Assembly (NCBI GenBank): GCA_024036415.1
Contig: JAMWET010006759.1
Location: 109,399 to 173,398, forward strand
DNA length: 64,000 nucleotides
Source of the DNA: Prochilodus magdalenae
Taxonomy: Eukaryota > Chordata > Actinopteri > Characiformes > Prochilodontidae
Direction: 5' to 3'
Positions 55,465 through 64,000 of this stretch are shown piece by piece. Positions within the stretch are counted from its first letter, which is position 1; every line of letters begins with the position of its first letter. The notes beneath the pieces are model-generated. The model was not told where the DNA came from and searched no databases. It was given only the letters and a program-made list of their open reading frames with translations. Both the position numbers and the translations under genes were made by a program.

Positions 55465-55917
55465 AACAGCCCGGAACATGCCAGGCACTGCAATTACTCC
55501 AATAGAACATGCAGGGTTCATCAATTTTGTCTCTGACATCATTAGACAGCTCTTTAGACTTGCCCATGGTGGAGATGTTGGAGTGTCACTGAGTCTGTTG
55601 GCAGGTGGGCTTTTATACAGGTGACAATTTGGGACAGGTGTCTCTCATGCAGGTAAGGACTTCACTGAGATTAGGGTGTGTCAGTGATCTGTGGGAGCCA
55701 ACAGTAGTCACGGTTTTCAGGGGATCAAATACTTATTTCCCTCAATGAAATGCAAATTATTTTTTATTTAAATAATATTTAATTTTCTAGATTTTTTATA
55801 TATTCCATCTCTCAATGTTAAAATGAAGCTACCATAAAAATCATAGACTGTTTAATTGTCAGAGTACAAACTTTTAAAATCAGTGGAGGATCAAATACCT
55901 ATTTCCTCCACTGTATA
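55465..55917 (-). mobile_element. Tc1-like 5' end with transposase N-terminus
   Basis: On the minus strand from 55917: terminal repeat CAGTGGAGGAAATAGGTATT, untranslated leader, then MGKSKELSNDVRDKIDEP starting at 55567, a Tc1 N-terminus. It breaks off shortly after and lies directly upstream of the htra4 start. Confidence 0.85.
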
Positions 55918-55931
55918 CACACACGCATCTA

Positions 55932-56464
55932 CAGGGGATGGACAATGAAACTGAAACACCTGTCATTTTAGTGTGGGGGGTCTCATGGCTAAATTGGACC
56001 AGCCTGGTGGCCAATCTTCATTAACTGCACATTGCACCAGTAAGAGCAGAGTGTGAATGTTCAGTTAGCAGGTAAGAGCACAGTTCTGCTCAGAATACTG
56101 CAATGCACACAGCATTATGGGTGACATACCAGAGCTCAAAAGAGGACAAGTTGTTGGTGCACGTCTTGCTGGCGCATCTGCGACCAAGACAGCAAGTCTT
56201 TGTGATGTATCAAGAGCCACGGTATCCAGGGTAATGTCAGCATACCACCAAGAAGGACGAACCTCCACCAGCATCACGTAGTGACCTGGCCACTATCCTG
56301 CAAGAAGAATGGCTTAAACTCCCTCTGACCACTGTGCAGGACGCAGTATATGTCATTCCCAAGACCAACTGATGCTGTATTGGCCGCAAAAGGAGGCCCT
56401 ACACCATACTAATAAATGATGGTGGTCTAAAACCAGGTGTTTCAGTTTCATTGTCCAACCCCTG
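55932..56464 (+). mobile_element. Non-autonomous Tc1-like element, copy 2
   Basis: 533 bp between TA dinucleotides, same orientation as and nearly identical to 30875-31392. The main difference is about 20 extra bp after AAAAGAGGACAAG. Confidence 0.92.
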
Positions 56465-56469
56465 TATAT

Positions 56470-56885
56470 AAGCTCACCAGACATCACCTTATAGCATGTA
56501 AAACCTCCACCAATAACAGCTGTGACAGGATTGGGCATGGACCAGACCAGTTTATGGATGTAGGCCACGTCAATGTTCAGCCACTCCTCCGTCAAAGAAT
56601 TGGTCAGTTGGTCCAGATTTGGTAGATGTCTTCCCTGTTGTTTCACTGGTTCACTGGCCAAGAGGGCTCAACGTTTTTGCGGGCCAGTCCAGATATGTGA
56701 ATGCTCCTGAATGTTCATCATCCCAGCCAATCACGTGTACAGCGCTGTGAAGGTGAGGACTGTCATCTTGGAATACTAGGAAAGGGAGGTTATGTTCCTC
56801 GGTAAGATGATGGACCAAAGGCACAGCCTGGTTGTCCAGCTTAATGGAGACACTGTGGTTCCACTCTACTCCTACCTCAACCAAA
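56470..56885 (-). pseudogene. Tc1 transposase C-terminal remnant
   Basis: Minus-strand traces FQDDSPHLHSAV, FTYLDWPAKTLSPLGQ, LTNSLTEEWLNIDVAYIHKL and MPNPVTAVIGGGFTCYKV, split across frames. Confidence 0.78.
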
Positions 56886-58100
56886 AACCAATTCCCACTT
56901 AATTAAACCCCCCCAGAACATCCCACAGGGGGCTCATTTTTTTTATTTGAATGTATCTGATGCCCTGTGTAGGTTTAACAATGATTGGCCTAAAAGAAAT
57001 GGGCCCAAAATGGGCCCGACAGCATACACACACTCACTGAACACCATTAATACCCTTTCCCTCAACGCCAGACCCCGACTGTTTTGTTTTTTACAGAGGG
57101 TGCCAGTAATTGTGAAGGGTGCTGTGCAGACACTTCTAAACACATATATGCAAAACAGCACAATCAGCAAGTTTGGACGTGTACAGGACAACCTGGCAAC
57201 CCTGTAACAGAGCGACTGCACATGCTGATTCACCTCAGTGAGAACCTCGGAGCTCTGATCCATCCAGAAATCAGCAGCTGCTTTTAAACAGCACTTGAAG
57301 ACTCCCAGCCTGAATACGACCCTCTGTCTGGGGTTTCCACATGGAAACTTTGCGCATAATTACCTTAAAATAGTCGCTTGGGCAGAAGCAATCCATTCAG
57401 GGGGTCCATTCTGAGATGAAACGTCTCTTTGAGCTGGGTTTTGGGGCTTTTAGACCAGGAACCATGTGAACCAAGTGGCCAGTGCTCGGTATCTGTTAGA
57501 AATACTGCTCTGTGTTTTAACACATCCACAGAACATTCATATCTAAAAGGGAACCCTTCACTTTACCGGCCCTGTTTGAAGATCCTGTACAGTGGCCGAG
57601 AAGTGCAAAACAAATTAACACTTCAGAAAATAAAATTAGAAAAATTAAAATAAATTTACAAATGAAAAAAAAAATACATTTCAGAAAACACAATTACAAA
57701 AGTAAAAACAAATTTACAAGATGTGAAATACTTACCAGTACTGAAACAATTTTAGAAACTCAGAATTCTGACAGGAAGAATTGGGCTAACACACAGAAAA
57801 AGTTTTACATCTTGTAAATTTTTGACCCTTTAATAATTTAGATTTTTCTTGAATGTAATGTTTTTTGTTTGTAAATTTTTACATTTTGTAATTTTGATTT
57901 CTTGAATGTAATACTTGTAATTTTTTATTTTTGTAATTGTGTTTCCGTGAATGTAATGTTTTTTGTTTGTAAATTTTTTTAATTTTGTAAGTTTGTTTTC
58001 TTGAATGTAATTTATTATTTGTATTATTTATTTTTTTTATTACATTTTGTTTTCAAAAATGTTTCTAAAAAAGTTTGTTTAGCGCTTCTCTATGAATGGA
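56886..58100. other. Intergenic; AT-rich inverted arrangement at 57600-58015
   Basis: AAATTTACAA-type motifs in the first part are mirrored by TTGTAAATTT and CTTGAATGTAAT motifs in the second, an imperfect fold-back. No gene. Confidence 0.45.
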
Positions 58101-58165
58101 ACTCTATGTATGGTTGTAAGTTGCCCTGGACAAGAGCGCCTACTAAAGGCCTTAACTGTAAATGT
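58101..58165 (+). repeat. Common fish repeat tail
   Basis: GTAAGTTGCCCTGGACAAGA, then GCGCCTACTAAAGG and CTGTAAATG: the widespread 'GTAAGTCGC-TGGATAAGAGCG' tail. Confidence 0.6.
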
Positions 58166-58480
58166 TTTATTGAGGGTTGTCCAGGAATCATAAATCAGAA
58201 CAGGCAGTGGTCAGCAGACAAATCCACAATCACAAAACCAAGAAAATAAAGTAGAACCAGGAACATGAACACAACAAGATAGTTAGATTAGGAACTCAGG
58301 AACACAGCTGAGAACTCTGGAACGTAACACAGAGACATTGCAACCAGGCAGCCCAGACAATGGGGTATACATACTGAGGCCTAATGAGTCCTAGACCAGC
58401 TGCAGGTGTGTGAAAATGGGTGGAGCTTACGGGCAGTGCAGTACCGCACCAGTACAAGAGGGGGCGGTATGTGACAGGCT
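58166..58480. repeat. Possible LTR-like debris
   Basis: Purine-rich 'AACCAGGAACATGAACACAA' style sequence ending GTATGTGACAG. Similar style at 62480-63020 and 63480-64000. No coding domains or paired LTRs seen. Confidence 0.25.
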
Positions 58481-59009
58481 GCCAGTGGAACTGGTTCATT
58501 TGCACTTATTGATAATGTGACCACGGACAATATCTCAGATTCAGCCCAATGCAATGCAAGCACATGGATCGAGCAGGCACTGTTCCAGTGGTGGACTAGA
58601 ATGGACTACACTATGTCCAAATCTGTCCTTCCTTTTGGTTCAGCATAAAAACATAACATGTCCAAACCAAAGCAGCGTGAAGCGAGCCGACCAATCAGGG
58701 TCCAGCGGTCACTTGGGTTTGAGATTTGGTCCCTCTCTGTAAAGCTCCTTTGTGATAACATCAGTTATCTGTAAATGGTTCTATATAAATACATTTGACT
58801 TGAGTTAGACAGAACTTGGTTCTAGCTAATGGAACCTGTTCTCCTTCAGTGTTCTGTGCTGATGATGATTTGAATAGACGTCAGTGTCAGACTAATGAAT
58901 GAGCTCCTATTAGAGACTGGGGGACTGAGAGACACTAGAGTCTCTTCACCTACACTCAGCTGATGAAGAGTCCTGTTCCAGAAATGATAATAGAACATTA
59001 GAGCCGTAA

Positions 59010-59745
59010 TAAACCATACTCCTGTTACTCTCCATACTTAAGTACATCTAAAGGTACATACTTTAGTACTGTTACTCTCCATACTTAAGTACATCTGAAG
59101 GTACATACTTTATTACTGTTTACTCTCCATGCCTTAAAGTACCTCTGAAGGTACATACTTTAGTAACTGAGTACTCTCCATACTTAAGTACATCTGAGGT
59201 ACCCATACTTTAGTACGTGTTACTCTCCGTTTTATACTTAAGTACATCTAAAGGTAACATATTTTAGTACTGGTACTCTCCATACTTCAGTACATCTGAA
59301 GGTACATACTTTAGTACTGTTACTCTCCATACTTAAGTACATCTAAAGGTACATATTTTAGTACTGGTACTCTCCATACTTAAGTATATCTGAAGGTACA
59401 TACTTTAGTACTGTTACTCTCCATACTTAAGTACATCTAAAGGTACATATTTTAGTACTGTTACTCTCCATACTTAAGTACATCTAAAGGTACATGCTTT
59501 AGTACTGGTACACTTCATACTTAAGTACATCTAAAGGTACATACTTTAGTACTGTTACTCTCCATACTTAAGTACATCTGAAGGTACATACTCTAGTACT
59601 GTTACTCTCCATACTTAAGTACATCTAAAGGTACATACTTTAGTACTGTTACTCTCCATACTTAAGTACATCTGCAGGTACATACTTTAGTACTGTTACT
59701 CTCCATACTTAAGTACATCTGAGAGTACATACTTTAGTACTGTTA
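59010..59745. repeat. 47-bp minisatellite, about 16 copies
   Basis: Units built of TACTCTCCATACTTAAGTAC, ATCTAAAGGTACATAC and TTTAGTACTGT, with many GTAC palindromes. Confidence 0.95.
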
Positions 59746-59924
59746 CTCCAGTGGAGGACTAATTGGAGGAACTACTACTTTAGAGAGTAGAGGATCTCTA
59801 GTTGGTTTGTGTACCCCAAAGGCATGAGGAAGGCTGGAGTGAAGGCCTGTGGGTGTGTAGGGCTTCCAGACTTCAGGCAGTCATCCATCCATCCATCTAT
59901 CTATCTAGTTAGTCATGGGCTGGA

Positions 59925-60085
59925 GGTTAGGGTACCAGCTTTGTGAACTGACAGTACTGACTGAGGTGCCCTTAAGCAAGAGCCCTAACCCCCAACTGCT
60001 CCCTGGGTGCCGTGGATAGGGCTGCCCACCGCTCCGGGTAAGTGTACTCACTGCCCCCTAGTGTGTGTGTTCACTAGTGAGATCT
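59925..60085 (+). repeat. SINE-like repeat (GCCCACCGCTCCGGGTA type)
   Basis: Contains GAGGTGCCCTTAAGCAAGAG, CCCCCAACTGCTCCCTGG and CACTGCCCCCTAGTGTGTGT, a common fish SINE body. Followed by an ATCT microsatellite (60083-60127). Confidence 0.7.
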
Positions 60086-60129
60086 ATCTATCTATCTATC
60101 TATCCATCCATCCATCTATCTATCTATAG

Positions 60130-61190
60130 CCTGTTCTGACATGTCAAGGAACGTGTTCCAAAGTCTGTTATGATAGTACCTCCTCCACTAGAGTGAGCCT
60201 TATGCTCTGTATTTCTTATCCGTTACCTTAAAATCTCTCTCTCTCTCAGCTTGCCGTAATTGACTGCAAGCCTTCTGCCGTGAAGTAGGTGTCAGAAACG
60301 TATTGATTTATAATTTTTGTCTGAAAGGAAAAAAGGAAAGGAGTGTGTCTTACCGCGCGTCGTACTTCAAAAGGCCTGCTTGAAAGAGGGATGCCAGCTT
60401 CAGTGCTCGAGTGAAACTGAACGTTCTAGTTCCACCGTCGCATGACTTAGCGTTTTGATCTTTGCCGAAGACAAAAGGAAAGACGATTGCTTTTTAAAAA
60501 TGCTCTTCTTTATACGCCGGATATGAAACCCAGCGCTCGGATGCCATAAAATCCTTGATGCTTTCAGAGAGCTAAAGAAAAATCCAATCTTCCCAGACCT
60601 CGCCGACCTTAGAAAAGTACAAAACTGTTTCCTTCCGTTTTTACCTTTTGTGGAGGGATCTAAGGATAATCAGCGTTTTTTCCTATTCCACTCTGAATGG
60701 GCGGGTGAAGTGTCTCCCTAAAGGTGACCCCTCACCTTGTTACCGGACCTTGCTGTGTGAACAGCACCATTCGAAGACCAGGTCAATTGTCGGCTTTCTG
60801 AGATTTCCTGAGTGGATTAGCACTCACAGAAGGGTAATTACTAGGAACGCTCAATACATCTGATATAATCAGTTTTTGAGTGAATGAGTATATATGTCAT
60901 ATACATTGTCCACTTATCAAGCTTCCAGCTGAGACAATGATCCACCACCCATCCTGAATACAGTGCTCTGTTGGTGGGTCCTGTGGGGGTCCTGACCATT
61001 GAAGAACAGGATAATACAGTATACAGAGAAAAAGAGTGGGACTACAGTTCCATGGATAACATGAACAGTGAATGTGTTTTACAAGGAGGTGGGTAATCAT
61101 AGGTACCGCATTTCATCACCAGACATGACTAAAACATCTTACAGTGTCCTAGCTTCTGACCCTGATCATGAACGCTGTCTCTCACTTAAA
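60130..61190. other. Intergenic; one exon-like open stretch on the minus strand
   Basis: Minus strand 60490-60355 is open and ends at a good donor (CGCG|GTAAGA), reading KSCDGGTRTFSFTRALKLAS. No family recognised and no clear acceptor. A piece of dispersed repeat C lies at 60940-61080. Confidence 0.3.
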
Positions 61191-61194
61191 CTGT

Positions 61195-61560
61195 GAACCC
61201 ACGGGTTGGCTCCATCTTTGTGAATACTGCTTCCTGGATTAATCAGACTGGATCTAATAGATGATCTAAGCTGCTTCTCCTGTTAGCTCTGTCTTCTCTC
61301 TTCATCCAGGATGGACCTGAGGACGATGGGTTCCCACTCAAGCCTGGTTCCTCTCAAGGGTTCTTCCTCTTACTCTAAGAGAGTTTCCCCTCACCACATT
61401 TGCCTCTGGCTTGCTCACAGGGGGCTTGGACCCGGATTCCCTTTTCTACGTCTGTACATGGACTCTTTTCTCTTATATAAACTGATTTTCTGTGAAGTTG
61501 CTTTGAGACAACGTTAGTTGCTATACAATCGCTATACAAATAAATACTGATTGATGTAAA
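61195..61560 (+). repeat. Dispersed repeat with LINE/SINE-type tail
   Basis: Contains GGTTCCTCTCAAGGGTTCTT, CTCTAAGAGAGTTTCC and the tail TTGCTTTGAGACAACG then GCTATACAAATAAATACTGA. The first part resembles the minisatellite unit at 45.4-47.6 kb. Confidence 0.65.
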
Positions 61561-61590
61561 AACAGGCTACAAATATATATATATATATAT

Positions 61591-61797
61591 ATATCGTTGC
61601 TGACCAAAGAAAAACATGTATCTCCATTTTTTTTATTTTTACTTTTATGCCTCATTTGATCACGAGCTGCTGTTTACACTGTGTGGAAATTTCATGAAGA
61701 ATGAAACAAGAGAAATGGCCCAGAATTGTTTGGAAAGACGTTTGGTTCCATTGACTTCCATTCAAATTAAAGGAGGTTTTTGGCCTCTCCTGTAAAT
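61591..61797 (-). mobile_element. MITE family A, one end missing
   Basis: Begins ATATCGTTGCTGACCAAAGA beside a TA run and stops after GGCCTCTCCTGTAAA, without the other terminal repeat. Confidence 0.75.
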
Positions 61798-64000
61798 ATG
61801 TAATGACATTAAAAATGAATTAGCAATCCAGTTAATGTGTTATTAATGCTGGCACAGCAGTAGTACTTACATATTTACATTATCCATTACGTAGATTAAA
61901 GTGCCTAAAAGTGCTCTTTTGAAGAATCATTACTTTCCTAAAGAACCTTTAAAGTGATAGCTTTTGTAAAGCTGCCTTACTTAAGGGTTCTACTTTAAAC
62001 TACACCTCCAAGCCAAGAACCATTTAGGTACCTTCGATTTTATGTGCTCGCCACCATGCGTTTTAAAAATTGTGGTTTTAGAGATCTTCATGACATCAGG
62101 CAGTGTATTTGCCATCCTTCCAATGGAATGGCTTTGCTGTGCAGGAGCTTTTTAGAGGCATTAAACACTTCAGACGTCTGTATCCATTCACTCACCAAAC
62201 CTTCTGTATATCTCTCTGAATAACTTCACTTTTGTCTTTCATTGTTTCAGAACCCTTTAGAAATTTCCAAGCTCTCAGGCTGGCCTTCAGTGATAAACAT
62301 AACACCCGTATACACGCTATTGGAACATAAATCTGGCGCCGTATAATGACCGAAATGAATGAGCGTCTGTAAGGAGTAATAGATTTTTAGGCTAGTCAGC
62401 GTTCAAGGATGTGCAGTTAGATTTTGGTTTTTGGAATAAACTAATCCAATCCAAACAGGGTTACTGACTGTTTATGAGTGTCAGAAACAAAGAACTCAGA
62501 CCGATGTGGGCGGAGCTAAAAGTCGGTTTTATTAAACAACAGGGCTGTCGAACAAAGCAACAAGATACGACTCAACATGAAAGGCTAAGGAGAACTCAGT
62601 CAGGGTCAGGCAGAGGTCAGAACCAGGACAAACAATCAGCGAGGCAGACAAGTTAGATGGGCTAGGCGAAGGGATGGTCAGAGAAACGAAAGAGGAGATC
62701 GGGAGCCAGAAAGGAGATCAAACGAGTAAGCCAGGTCAAAAGGAGGAGGTCTAGAACAAAGAGGGTCGAAGCCAGAGTCAGAAAACACAAGTAGAGAAAC
62801 GCTCAGAGTGGCTAACAAGGTTGGCAAAACTTCGCAACAAGGAAGTGTTTGAATGGGGTTTAAAAACGAGGAGTCTGAATGAATACCAGATCAATCTAAT
62901 ATTCTGAAGAGCTGGAGCAGGACTGAGTGGATGACTGTAGACGTGTGGGTGCAGCATCACTGAGCAATGCCTTCTGGGAAGTTGAGTCCGGAGGAGCGAA
63001 GGAGCCGGGATTGCTATTTTTGGAAAACACTAATTGTATCAAATTGAAGTATAACATGGACACATATGTTATGAACGTCCCTTAAAACTACTAAGCTCTT
63101 TTAGGATCAGCTTACCCTAAGTGGCTCCTTGTGGCCTTTTTTCTTCAGTCAGAATATGAAACAAAATGTCAATCTCTAAGATCTCTAAGCCTGAAATTAT
63201 ATTTTATACCACAAATAAATGTACTTAAGTGAGAACGTTTTCAAAAAGTCTCCATATGAGATTTCAGTAAGAATATTTCAAGATTTTTTTACTTTTTCTA
63301 CACAATTTCATTTTAACAAGTGTTTTCTGTTTTGGGTTGTTAAATATATTAAATAAATATTTATATTAATCATATGTAAATGTATTCAAATGACTTCTCT
63401 AAGCAGGTAAAATGACCTACAGTAAAATCATTTTCTGATGGAATAAGGCACTTATTCCTAAAATCACCTAAAACAAGTAAAACCTGTCACAGGACGCTCA
63501 AGTGGACCCAGGTGCAGAGGGGGAAGGCTCGTGGGGAGCGGGTGTAAGGTAAACCCAAAGAACCGAAAGTGTTTTAGTTATGTAATGGACACTGTAACGG
63601 AGCACAGTGTTTCTGTGCACAGTAGAGGGAACCAGCAACCCTGCTCTCTCCAATCTGACACACTACCACTGCGCCTCCAGAGACCACTGGTGGAGGTGCA
63701 AACTGCACTCCTTTTCAATGGTGTGGGGAAAAGAGCGGGAAACTTCAAACAAAGGGGACGCCAATATGGTAGGCTCAAACAAAGGAAAGCTTAAACCAAA
63801 CAAAAAAAAACCGCCTGAAAAGGAGAAACAAGGAGCCACCAACATGGCCTCCTTTATCTCTAGCCTTGTTTAAGGCTCTCAATATCCTTTTTAAGGCTCC
63901 CCCCCCCTTCCTCTCCTTTCCTTTCCGCACCAGTACCTTACCAGTCACACTAACTCAAAGGTGTGACAAAGCAGTGTCGCCTGCCACGCCCTTAAATCCT
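61798..64000. other. Intergenic; no gene recognised
   Basis: 62480-63020 and 63480-64000 look like decayed retroelement debris. The remainder is AT-rich and uninformative. Confidence 0.45.

Noticed and set aside
56943..57263. 106-codon minus-strand ORF with hydrophobic stretches
   Set aside because: No family match, no splice structure, and an overlapping opposite-strand ORF of similar length.
59010..59745. CRISPR-like regular spacing
   Set aside because: The whole 47-bp unit is repeated, including the parts that would be spacers.

Overview
This is vertebrate nuclear DNA, almost certainly from a ray-finned fish. Three multi-exon genes with GT-AG introns (plus one GC-AG intron) sit in long non-coding stretches packed with Tc1/mariner remnants, tRNA-derived SINEs, small inverted-repeat elements and many micro- and minisatellites. 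Several dispersed families (Tc1 elements of the Tip/Tzf type, and the repeat with 'gagtggacacagtgt') are ones I associate with otophysan fishes such as catfishes and characins. That lineage call is inference.

Layout. 1-11.5 kb: no gene recognised. It holds a 54-bp tandem repeat at the very start, Tc1 remnants, a degenerate tRNA-Leu(UAA) copy, and at 8344-11185 a 2.8-kb minisatellite whose 25-bp unit contains TTAGGG. 11.8-21.5 kb (+): a seven-exon Tbx2/3-class T-box transcription factor, reconstructed as 523 aa, with introns full of microsatellites and a large inverted repeat. 25.2-28.5 kb (+): tm2d2, four exons, 260 aa, with a GC-AG second intron. 32.7-55.3 kb (-): an HtrA-family secreted serine protease with IGFBP, Kazal, protease and PDZ parts. 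It has nine exons and 479 aa, and is called htra4 because it lies tail-to-tail with tm2d2 as in human. Its 11.9-kb first intron carries two long minisatellites, a 0.9-kb GT/TA microsatellite and a pyrimidine-rich tract. 55.4-64 kb: no gene recognised; Tc1 pieces, a 47-bp minisatellite, SINE-like repeats and possible LTR-like debris.

All three reading frames are intact across every splice junction I could assign: phases agree, catalytic and T-box residues are present, and each ends at one stop codon. The genes do not form a pathway. tm2d2 and htra4 are conserved neighbours; the T-box gene is a developmental regulator. Most long ORFs in the window are translations of microsatellites and were left out. 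I found no CRISPR array, operon or bacterial-type system. The most notable points are the telomere-like array beside the T-box promoter, the divergent T-box paralogue lacking the usual C-terminal motif, the GC-AG intron, and two same-orientation copies of one transposon that exactly bracket htra4.
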